DNA of 11,943 bases from Pseudomonadota bacterium. Lineage in GTDB: Bacteria; Pseudomonadota; Gammaproteobacteria; CAMYNG01. Below the pieces are notes generated by a model that saw nothing but the letters and a program-made list of their open reading frames with translations, was not told where the DNA came from and did not search any database. The stretch's first letter is position 1. Every line of letters starts with the position of its first letter. Of this stretch, positions 1 through 6,220 are shown piece after piece. The position numbers were made by a program, and so were the translations under genes. Where the stretch lies: the NCBI GenBank assembly GCA_020347585.1, contig CP070733.1, forward strand, positions 2,313,882-2,325,824. Reading direction: 5' to 3'.

Positions 1-2178
1 CTGCTTGCGGTGCTGATCAGCACCGCTCCGTCGGTATTGGCAGCGCATGGGCACCGCGGCAAGTCTATTACGCTTATCGAGATGGGTGACCTGCACGCCA
101 CGCTCCTACCACACTCAGCAGTATTCAAGGACACATCGAGTCCCGATGTGGAGTTTGGCCGATTCGGCCGCGACGCAGGTGGTTTGGCCAGGTTGAAGAC
201 GATCGTCGACTCGATCCGTGATGACGATCCTCACAGCCTACTCCTGTCTTGTGGCGATCTGACACATGGCAGCGCCGAGGGATTGTTCACGCTGGGAGAC
301 GCGGTGATCAAGGCGATGAATGCTTTTGAAATTGATGTCTTCACACCGGGCAACTGGGACTTCGGTTACGGCCCCGCAGTATTTCGTAACCGTTTCGACA
401 CCTTCGGACCAAAACCCCCGCTGCCGCCAAACTTGCAGGTCATGGCCGGCTATGTTGACTGCGCTGATCCGGCCGACGGATGTACCGAAAGAAACGGTAT
501 CATTCAGGCCAACTTCCCGTCAGTGGCGCTGAATGTGTACAACGCAGAATGGTTGCCGCCACAGTTTCGCAATCAGCGCGTACTTGAACCCTACAAAATT
601 TTCAAGCGCAAAGGTGTAAAGGTTGCAGTCATTGGCATTACCGCCGCCATCGTCCCTCAGCAGGCGGACGTCTTCAATATTGGCTTGCGTTTCACCCAAG
701 GCGTTGAAGAGTTACCCGAGATCTTGGACATGGTGAAAGCCGAGGGCGCCGATGTCATCGTGGTGCAATCGGAGTTGGGACTCTCGCAAAACATCGAGAT
801 CGCGCGGCGCTTCAAAGAAATCGATGTGATGTACTCAGCACACACGCATGAGATTACACTCGGCGCGCTATTGGCGGATGAAAAAGCGGTCACCGTAGTA
901 CCGCCCGACACGCCGCTCAGTTATGAGGACACCCATCGTCTCGCACGCGGTGCCACTATTGTCGTTGAAACAAATCGCGATCTCTATGTGGGGCGTTTGG
1001 ATCTGCAGATCAGGGGCCGACGGCTGGTCGGTTTTAACTGGGAGGCGATCCCAGTTGACGACACAGTGCCCGAAGACAAAGCCATGAAGGCATTGGTTGA
1101 CAAGATCGAGGCGCCGTTTTTGGCGGGTCCTGACTTTATCGAACACGTCTTCCTACCGGGTGGCTTCTCGTTCGCAAACTGTGCGAGCGCGGCTGATTGT
1201 GGATTGCGTTTGAACCAGAGTCTGGACACACCGGTTGGTCACAGCGAAGTGTTGCTGCTGCGACACCACGTGCTCGAGGATCCGCTCAATAACTTTCTCG
1301 CCGATGCTATCTATTCCGTCACGAACGATGCAGTGGCGAGCGCAGGTGTACCGGACTGGGGCGGCGTAGACATATCTATGACTAACGGCTTCCGTTTCGG
1401 AAATGCGGTGCTGCCGGGCGATGACGTCACGCTGCGCGATCTGTACACCTGGTATCCCATCGGAGCGTCGCTGAACGTGGGCGATTTCACCGGCGCTTCG
1501 ATTGTACGCAGCTTGGAAGAAATCCTGGCGGCGGTATTTCATCGCAATCCGTTCGAACAACGTGGGGGTTGGTATCTCGGATTGGCGAACATGACGCAGA
1601 AGCTGGATCTCGATAACCGGCCGTTCAGCAGCTCGAGTGGACGCATCGTCGAAACCACCGTGGGTCAGGCCAAGCTCGATCCGAGCAAGCGCTACGTGTT
1701 CGGTTCGTGCTACGCGCATGGTGATCCCATTGATCAGGTTTGTCGCACCGGGGGCGGCGCAAATTACCAGTTCTTTGCGTTAGGCGATGCGGGTGACTAC
1801 AGCAGCCCTATCTCCCTGCATCCGGCGAAGAACTCGGAAAACGTTACCGTCGTACCACCCGGGCAAGTCAAGCAGGTGGCACCGGATGCCTTCCTCCATC
1901 CTGTGCACGCGGTGCAGCGCTATCTTGATAGTCTTCCGGCAAACTCGGATGGTCTGGGCGTCGTAACGGCCGCGCAATACGCGCTTCCCGCTGATGGTCA
2001 GGAGCGAGTGCGTACGGTTGATTCGACGGACCCAACGCATCCGTCGGTACCCCCACCACTGGCAGTACCCGACAACACGCCGGATGAAACCCTCGTGCAA
2101 CCGCCGTTCGGTGCAGGTCCGAAATTCTTCTCGGGCCGCATCGGCAGCGATCGCGGGATACATAGACATCGCTATTGA
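1..2178 (+). CDS. SoxB-like exported dimetal hydrolase (metallophosphatase + 5'-nucleotidase C domain), 5' end cut by window edge
   Basis: The frame is open from base 1, and the first visible residues (LLAVLISTAPSVLAAHG) look like the end of a signal peptide with cleavage near VLA-AHG. The true start is therefore probably left of the window; GTG at 10 is only the first internal start. Numbering from that GTG, the calcineurin-like domain shows GDLHATL (D27, H29), CGD (D83), GNWDF (N115, W116), QSELG (E255) and SAHTH (H278, H280). A 5'-nucleotidase C-terminal domain follows, with LNNFLADA, TNGFRFG, LPG, DLYTWYPI, GGW and GDPIDQVCR. These C-terminal motifs resemble SoxB, the periplasmic thiosulfohydrolase of the Sox pathway, more than UshA. 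The protein is much longer than SoxB as I recall it (about 560 residues), partly through a proline-rich tail of roughly 100 residues. Two canonical positions differ: catalytic His is Trp (as in SoxB) and a metal-ligand His is Glu. No other sox genes are visible, so the substrate is unknown. GC is lower than in the neighbours. Confidence 0.8.
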   Translation: MLAVLISTAPSVLAAHGHRGKSITLIEMGDLHATLLPHSAVFKDTSSPDVEFGRFGRDAGGLARLKTIVDSIRDDDPHSLLLSCGDLTHGSAEGLFTLGDAVIKAMNAFEIDVFTPGNWDFGYGPAVFRNRFDTFGPKPPLPPNLQVMAGYVDCADPADGCTERNGIIQANFPSVALNVYNAEWLPPQFRNQRVLEPYKIFKRKGVKVAVIGITAAIVPQQADVFNIGLRFTQGVEELPEILDMVKAEGADVIVVQSELGLSQNIEIARRFKEIDVMYSAHTHEITLGALLADEKAVTVVPPDTPLSYEDTHRLARGATIVVETNRDLYVGRLDLQIRGRRLVGFNWEAIPVDDTVPEDKAMKALVDKIEAPFLAGPDFIEHVFLPGGFSFANCASAADCGLRLNQSLDTPVGHSEVLLLRHHVLEDPLNNFLADAIYSVTNDAVASAGVPDWGGVDISMTNGFRFGNAVLPGDDVTLRDLYTWYPIGASLNVGDFTGASIVRSLEEILAAVFHRNPFEQRGGWYLGLANMTQKLDLDNRPFSSSSGRIVETTVGQAKLDPSKRYVFGSCYAHGDPIDQVCRTGGGANYQFFALGDAGDYSSPISLHPAKNSENVTVVPPGQVKQVAPDAFLHPVHAVQRYLDSLPANSDGLGVVTAAQYALPADGQERVRTVDSTDPTHPSVPPPLAVPDNTPDETLVQPPFGAGPKFFSGRIGSDRGIHRHRY

Positions 2179-2187
2179 GGAGAGCGC

Positions 2188-2215
2188 GGCGGCGAGGCCA
2201 TGGGGTCTCGCCGCC
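2188..2215 (+). terminator. Strong hairpin just after the SoxB-like stop codon, without a T-run
   Basis: Arms GGCGGCGAG (2188-2196) and CTCGCCGCC (2207-2215) are perfect inverted copies. The stem extends inward by one G-T wobble and two C-G pairs to 12 pairs around the loop ATGG. It starts 9 bases after the stop at 2178, where a transcription terminator would be expected, but no T-rich tract follows, so intrinsic termination is uncertain. The right arm coincides with the last conserved Gly-Gly codons of the broken TauE/SafE gene on the other strand, so the hairpin may instead be a by-product of the rearrangement or of assembly. Confidence 0.45.
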
Positions 2216-2287
2216 CACTCCCAGCAGGCCGGCCATGGTGCCGGCGAAGGCGCCCAGCGGGGGATAGATCAACGCGGTTTCAGTCAT
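2207..2287 (-). pseudogene. 5' remnant of a TauE/SafE-family sulfite/anion exporter gene
   Basis: Read on the minus strand from ATG at 2287, the first residues are MTETALIYPPLGAFAGTMAG followed by LLGVGG. This matches the N-terminal membrane segment of TauE/SafE family transporters (G-x-x-x-G-x-x-x-G-L-L-G-V-G-G-G). After the second Gly (codon 2210-2212) the likeness stops. The frame runs on without family features (ETPWPRRRALLNSD...) to a stop at about 1868, antisense to the SoxB-like gene. An intact gene would need roughly 250 residues. The remnant starts 32 bases after the stop of the upstream permease gene on the same strand, so it was probably the distal gene of that unit. The family assignment rests on about 26 residues, but the glycine pattern is characteristic. 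No other part of the gene is seen in the window. Confidence 0.6.
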
Positions 2288-2319
2288 CGACGCTCGCCCG
2301 CTGCACGATCGGGTCGCAA

Positions 2320-3543
2320 TCAACCGGTCACCATGCGTACCGTCTGGTACGCCCCGAAGCCCGCGCTGCAGCATACGCCGACCACCGGTACCCAGTAAGG
2401 CACGCGCCAGACACCGGGCGCAGTGCCGTGACGGCGCTTGACCCGCAACAGCGCCAGATTGACCAGCGCAAACACCGACAGGGTAATTAGGCTGGTCAAC
2501 TTGGCAAGTTCCACCAACGGCAGCCACAGAGCAAACAGCAGGATGACCGCGCACACCAGCGCGGTGGCCACCAGCGGCGTGTGCGTTTTGGCGTTGACGC
2601 GCCCCAGCAACTCGGGAAGCCAACCCTGGCGACTCATGCCGTACAACACACGCGATGCCATGATGATCTGAATCAGCGCGCCGTTGATGATCGATACCAG
2701 GCTGATGGCGGTAATGACCACCGGTGCGCGCCCGGTCATGTGCTGGTAGACCAGCGCCAGCGGCGCATCGGTCGCCGCCAGTTCAGGTGGCGACAGCACC
2801 AGCACACATACCGTTGACACCACGAGGTACAGCAACGTAGTCACCAGCCAGGCGGTAAGGATCGCCAGCGGCAGGTTGCGGCTGGGCTCCCTGACCTCCT
2901 CGGCGACATTGACCATGTCCTCAAAGCCAATGTAGGCGTAAAACGCGATGAAGGCGCCAAGCATCACCCCGGCCCATACCGTGCCATCAATGCCGGGCAC
3001 CATCGCCGCGGCATGCTCGGGAAAAACTGCGAATCCGTCGCGCGCCACCCATATGATCAGCAACAGCCCGCCGATCTCGACGATGGTCATCAACGTGGCG
3101 AGCATTACCGACTCGCTGATGCCCCAGGCGACCACCGCGCCCATCACAAGCACCGCGGCAAGAATGACGGCGGTATCGGGCAGTGCGAAAAACACCGCAA
3201 GATAGCCGACCAGGCCGTGCACCAGCGTGGCCGTGGACAGCACACCAAGCGAAACAATCATCAGGCCGACGAGGATCGACAACGGCGGCCAACCCAGTCC
3301 TTCCTGCACGTAGATAGCCTCGCCGGCGCTCCGTGGAAAACGCGCCACCAGCTCGGCATAGGAAAACGCCGAGGGCAGAATCAACAACGAGGCAAGCAGA
3401 AACGCAACGGGCGTGTGCATGCCGGCGGCACCTGCCACCTTGCCCACCAGCACGTAGATGCCGGCGCCAAGGATAGTGCCGATGCCGTAGAAGGTAACCA
3501 GTGGCAGCGACAGACTGCGCTTGAGTGTTGGAATTTGTTGCAA
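2320..3543 (-). CDS. APC-superfamily amino-acid permease
   Basis: This is a 407-residue, strongly hydrophobic protein with about 11-12 probable membrane segments, normal for amino acid-polyamine-organocation transporters. TM1 carries the substrate-binding motif GIGTILGAGIYV (residues 20-31). The conserved mid-protein signature IGFEDMVNVAEEVREP and SRNLPLAI (about 205-228) follows TM6. The substrate cannot be read from sequence. The neighbouring semialdehyde dehydrogenase makes an amino acid or amine such as GABA conceivable, as inference only. The start is uncertain: TTG at 3543 is the only ATG, GTG or TTG in frame between the upstream stop (near 3592) and TM1, and no clear Shine-Dalgarno precedes it. 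The gene lies 126 bases downstream of the dehydrogenase on the same strand and just upstream of the broken exporter remnant, so co-transcription is plausible. Confidence 0.9.
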   Translation of the reverse strand: MQQIPTLKRSLSLPLVTFYGIGTILGAGIYVLVGKVAGAAGMHTPVAFLLASLLILPSAFSYAELVARFPRSAGEAIYVQEGLGWPPLSILVGLMIVSLGVLSTATLVHGLVGYLAVFFALPDTAVILAAVLVMGAVVAWGISESVMLATLMTIVEIGGLLLIIWVARDGFAVFPEHAAAMVPGIDGTVWAGVMLGAFIAFYAYIGFEDMVNVAEEVREPSRNLPLAILTAWLVTTLLYLVVSTVCVLVLSPPELAATDAPLALVYQHMTGRAPVVITAISLVSIINGALIQIIMASRVLYGMSRQGWLPELLGRVNAKTHTPLVATALVCAVILLFALWLPLVELAKLTSLITLSVFALVNLALLRVKRRHGTAPGVWRVPYWVPVVGVCCSAGFGAYQTVRMVTG

Positions 3544-3637
3544 TTGGGCGCGCTGGGTTAATGCGTCGTTGTTCTTGGTGTGGTTCTCAGACTATGCGTT
3601 GAGATTTAACTCAGCGGATATCGGTAAACGGCTCTTG

Positions 3638-3665
3638 CCTCGCTCCTCGTTCCTCGTTCCTCGTC
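3638..3665. repeat. Four tandem heptads (CCTCGYY) between permease and dehydrogenase
   Basis: Four consecutive 7-base units are visible: CCTCGCT, CCTCGTT, CCTCGTT, CCTCGTC, then a partial CCTG. They begin on the strand opposite the genes and stop 4 bases short of the dehydrogenase stop codon at 3670-3672. On the coding (minus) strand this is a purine-rich GACGAGG/AACGAGG run in the 3' untranslated region of the dehydrogenase transcript. Function is unknown; slipped-strand length variation is possible. Confidence 0.85.
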
Positions 3666-3669
3666 CCTG

Positions 3670-5034
3670 TTACTTAATCCAAATCGTCTTGGCATTGACG
3701 AACTCGTGCATGCCATGGTGCGAAAGTTCACGGCCATAGCCGGAAGACTTGACGCCGCCGAACGGCAGGCGCGGGTCGCTCTTGACCATGCCGTTGACGA
3801 AGGTGCAGCCCGATTGCACTTGGCGCGCCAGGCGCTCGCCGCGCTGTGCATCGCGGGTCCAGACGCTGCCGCCCAGGCCGTAGGACGACTCGTTGGCAAT
3901 GCGCAGCGCATCGGCCTCGTCGCGCGCCCGGATCACGATAGCGACCGGGCCGAACAGTTCCTCTTGGTAGGCGCGCATGCCCGGCCCGACACTGTCCAGT
4001 ATCGAGGCCTGGTAGAACGCGCCCGCTCCGGCGATCGGCTCGCAGCCGGTCGTTGCCACGGCACCCGCAGCGATGCTCTCCTGCACCTGGCGATGCAGAT
4101 CGTCGCGCAGGTCGGCGCGCGCCATGGGCGCCAGCGTGGTGTTCTCATCCATGGGATCGCCTGGCTGCAGCGCTTCCACCCCGGCCTTGAAGCGCGCTAC
4201 GAAATCCTCGGCGACCGCATCGACGACGATGAAGCGCTTGGCGGCGATGCAACTTTGCCCGGCGTTGAGAAAACGCGCAGCCACGGCGTTCTGCACGGTG
4301 AGGTCGAGATCAGCGTCCTCCAGCACGATGAAGGCGTCTGAGCCACCCAGTTCCAGTACCGTCTTTTTGAGGCTGGCACCGGCAACCGCGGCAACCGATC
4401 GGCCCGCCGGCTCACTGCCGGTCAGGGTTACCGCGTGTACCCGCGGATCTTCAATGGCCTTTTTCACCTGCGAGGCGCGGATCATCAGGGTACGGAAAAC
4501 GCCCTGGGGAAAACCGGCCTTGCGAAACACGTCCTCGATGGCAAGCGCACACTTCGGAACGTTGGAGGCATGCTTGAGCACGGCGGTGTTACCGGCAACC
4601 AGCCCCGGCGCTGCAAAGCGAAACACCTGCCAGAACGGAAAATTCCAGGGCATCACGGCCAGCACCGTACCCAGCGGCAGGTAGGCGACATAGCTCAGGC
4701 CGGCATCCGAGGCGATCTCCTCATCATGCAGGAAGGCGGGGCCGTGCTCGGCGTAGTAATCGCAGGCATGCGCACACTTTTCGATCTCAGCGCGCGACTC
4801 CCGGATGAGCTTGCCCATTTCCTGGGTGATCAAGCGGGCATATTCCTCCAGGTTGTCGCGCAGCACCTGCGCTACGACCCGCAGCTGCTCGCAGCGCTGC
4901 ACGACGGGCAGCGCCGCCCAGCCCGGGGTCGCCGCCGCTACCTCGCTCAGCGCGGCATCCAGCAAGCGCTCATCCCACTCGGGCACCTCGCCGAGAGTTT
5001 CGCCGCTGGCGGGATTTACGGCCGTGAATGTCAT
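3670..5034 (-). CDS. NAD(P)-dependent succinate-semialdehyde dehydrogenase-type aldehyde dehydrogenase
   Basis: The enzyme oxidises an aldehyde to the acid with NAD(P)+. The closest recognisable type is the roughly 460-residue Sad/YneI-like succinate-semialdehyde dehydrogenase that feeds succinate into the TCA cycle. In the 454-residue protein the Rossmann part has PWNFPFWQ (N131) and VLKHASNVP (K154). General base E228 lies in LELGG, the nucleophile C262 in NAGQSCIAAKRF, and E359 in QEELFGP. The C-terminal oligomerisation part carries LPFGGVKSSGYGREL. All catalytic residues are present, so it should be active. Length and the WQVFR and LKHA signatures favour this type over longer GabD or betaine-aldehyde enzymes, but exact substrate is inferred. 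ATG at 5034 is preferred over GTG at 5040 because AAGGAG lies 5 bases ahead of it. It heads the minus-strand unit with the permease; no GABA aminotransferase is seen nearby. Confidence 0.93.
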   Translation of the reverse strand: MTFTAVNPASGETLGEVPEWDERLLDAALSEVAAATPGWAALPVVQRCEQLRVVAQVLRDNLEEYARLITQEMGKLIRESRAEIEKCAHACDYYAEHGPAFLHDEEIASDAGLSYVAYLPLGTVLAVMPWNFPFWQVFRFAAPGLVAGNTAVLKHASNVPKCALAIEDVFRKAGFPQGVFRTLMIRASQVKKAIEDPRVHAVTLTGSEPAGRSVAAVAGASLKKTVLELGGSDAFIVLEDADLDLTVQNAVAARFLNAGQSCIAAKRFIVVDAVAEDFVARFKAGVEALQPGDPMDENTTLAPMARADLRDDLHRQVQESIAAGAVATTGCEPIAGAGAFYQASILDSVGPGMRAYQEELFGPVAIVIRARDEADALRIANESSYGLGGSVWTRDAQRGERLARQVQSGCTFVNGMVKSDPRLPFGGVKSSGYGRELSHHGMHEFVNAKTIWIK

Positions 5035-5039
5035 ACACA

Positions 5040-5045
5040 CTCCTT
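5040..5045 (-). promoter_or_regulatory. Shine-Dalgarno AAGGAG deciding the dehydrogenase start
   Basis: On the minus strand AAGGAG ends 5 bases before ATG at 5034. The alternative GTG at 5040 would overlap or abut it, so the ATG is the better start. It is the clearest ribosome binding site in the window, suggesting efficient translation of the dehydrogenase. Confidence 0.8.
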
Positions 5046-5086
5046 CCGAATCATTACGTCCTGCGGGAATTTCCTTTTATTTTAAT

Positions 5087-5092
5087 AGTATA
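5087..5092 (-). promoter_or_regulatory. Candidate -10 box (TATACT) for the dehydrogenase unit
   Basis: Within an AT-rich patch (about 5071-5098) in otherwise GC-rich DNA, the minus strand reads TATACT, five of six matches to the sigma-70 -10 consensus. It lies about 50 bases before the dehydrogenase ATG. No convincing -35 box is found 16-18 bases upstream, so the call rests on the -10 and local AT-richness only. Confidence 0.3.
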
Positions 5093-5141
5093 GACAATGT
5101 GGCGCGAGCATGGTTTGGCGGCTTCCGGGGCTAGTGCTGAC

Positions 5142-5168
5142 TTGACCGCGTGGCGCCCAACTGGTCAA
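5142..5168 (+). promoter_or_regulatory. Inverted repeat TTGACC-N15-GGTCAA in the divergent promoter region
   Basis: Perfect 6-base arms (5142-5147 and 5163-5168) sit between the divergent dehydrogenase and NDUFA9-like genes. TTGACC itself resembles a sigma-70 -35 box, and CAAAAT at 5166-5171, 18 bases further, is a weak -10 candidate for the plus-strand gene. The repeat could be an operator overlapping that promoter, but 6-base arms can arise by chance. Confidence 0.2.
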
Positions 5169-5186
5169 AATCCCCTTGCAGAAGTG

Positions 5187-5228
5187 TGGGGTCGGGCGTG
5201 CACTGCCGGCGCAAACCGCCGCGCCCCA
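5187..5228 (+). promoter_or_regulatory. Leader hairpin upstream of the NDUFA9-like gene
   Basis: The arms 5187-5198 (TGGGGTCGGGCG) and 5217-5228 (CGCCGCGCCCCA) pair through nine Watson-Crick pairs and one G-T wobble, with a 2x2 mismatch in the middle and an 18-base loop. The hairpin lies about 30 bases before the ATG at 5258 and has no T-run, so it is not an intrinsic terminator. If transcribed it would structure the 5' leader; any regulatory role is a guess. Confidence 0.3.
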
Positions 5229-5257
5229 AAGTACAACTACCATAAGGTCCAGCAACG

Positions 5258-6220
5258 ATGTTACAGCGCAATATCTGCGTATTGGGGGGCACCGGCTTTG
5301 TCGGCACCCACGTGGTCAGCAGGTTCGCCGCGGCAGGTCACCGCGTGCGCGTACTCACCCGCCGGCGCGAGCGCCATCGCGAACTGCTGGTGCTGCCGAC
5401 GGTGGAGGTGGTGGGCGCCAACGTGCACGACCCGGCGGTGCTGAACGAACAGTTCACCGGACAGGATGCGGTGGTGAACCTGGTTGGAATCCTCAACGAG
5501 AAAGGCGACAAGGGCGAGGGCTTTCGCAAGGCCCATGTGGAGCTGACGCAAAACGCGGTGCACGCCTGCCAGAAACAGGGAGTAAAGCGCATCCTTCACA
5601 TGAGCGCCCTGCACGCCGACGCAACACAGGGCGCCAGCCATTATCTGCGCACCAAAGGTGAGGCCGAAGATCTCGTGCATGCCGCGGGTGACGTCATGCA
5701 CGTGACGAGCTTTCGCCCCTCGGTGATCTTTGGCGCCGGCGACAGCTTCTTCAACCGCTTCGCCGGCTTGTTGCGCAGTGCGCCGGGAGTCTTTCCGGTC
5801 GCCTGCGGTAACGCGAAGTTTGCACCGGTGTTCGTGGAAGACATCGCACACATCTTTGCGGCCGGCCTCGACAACCCGCATACCTATGGCGAGCGCTACG
5901 ACCTGTGCGGCCCGCACACCTACACCCTCAAGCAACTGGTTGAGTATACGGCGGAGTTAATCGGCAAGCGGCGCAAGGTCATTGCGCTGGGCAAAGGACT
6001 ATCGCTGCTGCAGGCCAACCTGCTTGAGCACGCGCCGGGCAAACCGTTCTCGCGCGACAACTACCGTTCACTGCAGACCGACAGCGTGTGCAGCGGCCCG
6101 TTCCCTGAGGTGTTCGGCATCGAGCCTACACCGCTCGAGGCCGAGGTACCCAAATACATTGCGCAGCGCCGCTACCGTGCACGGTTTGACACGTTTCGCG
6201 GCAACGCGGGCCGCAGCTAG
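5258..6220 (+). CDS. NDUFA9-like atypical SDR, NAD(P)-binding protein (complex I accessory-subunit family)
   Basis: This 320-residue protein of the extended/atypical short-chain dehydrogenase superfamily has an N-terminal Rossmann motif LGGTGFVGTHVV (glycines at residues 10-16) and an acceptor region HRVRVLTRRR. VVNLVGIL follows, then a YLRTK element (Y119, K123) at the usual Tyr-x-x-x-Lys position, and TSFRPSVIFGAGDSFFNRFA, highly characteristic of the NDUFA9 family. In mitochondria NDUFA9 is a nucleotide-binding accessory subunit of respiratory complex I. Bacterial members are commonly annotated as complex I NDUFA9-subunit family proteins, although their role is poorly defined and a quinone- or sugar-nucleotide-related reductase activity cannot be excluded. 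No nuo genes are visible. The ATG at 5258 has only a weak AAGG about 11 bases upstream. It is divergent from the dehydrogenase and is the first gene of the plus-strand block. Confidence 0.88.
   Translation: MLQRNICVLGGTGFVGTHVVSRFAAAGHRVRVLTRRRERHRELLVLPTVEVVGANVHDPAVLNEQFTGQDAVVNLVGILNEKGDKGEGFRKAHVELTQNAVHACQKQGVKRILHMSALHADATQGASHYLRTKGEAEDLVHAAGDVMHVTSFRPSVIFGAGDSFFNRFAGLLRSAPGVFPVACGNAKFAPVFVEDIAHIFAAGLDNPHTYGERYDLCGPHTYTLKQLVEYTAELIGKRRKVIALGKGLSLLQANLLEHAPGKPFSRDNYRSLQTDSVCSGPFPEVFGIEPTPLEAEVPKYIAQRRYRARFDTFRGNAGRS

Noticed and set aside
1153..1719. 188-codon open frame on the minus strand
   Set aside because: Antisense to the SoxB-like gene, Arg/His/Gln-rich composition, no family motifs; a shadow frame.
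2147..2157. GCGATCGC palindrome (HIP1-like octamer)
   Set aside because: A single occurrence near the end of the SoxB-like gene; no evidence of the genome-wide repetition that would make it meaningful.
1868..2623. 251-codon minus-strand frame
   Set aside because: Only its middle (2207-2287) carries exporter likeness. The upstream part overlaps the permease in another frame and the downstream part is antisense to the SoxB-like gene, so it is not one gene.
3013..3561. 182-codon plus-strand frame antisense to the permease
   Set aside because: Gln/His/Arg-rich translation typical of the complement of a hydrophobic GC-rich gene; no motif or ribosome binding site.
3638..3665. Heptads as a possible CRISPR array or phage attachment site
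   Set aside because: Units are 7 bases with no spacers, and there are no cas genes, integrase or tRNA nearby.
4073..4684. Long plus-strand frames antisense to the dehydrogenase
   Set aside because: High Ser/Arg/Thr/Ala content without domain features; several overlapping frames are open because of GC bias.
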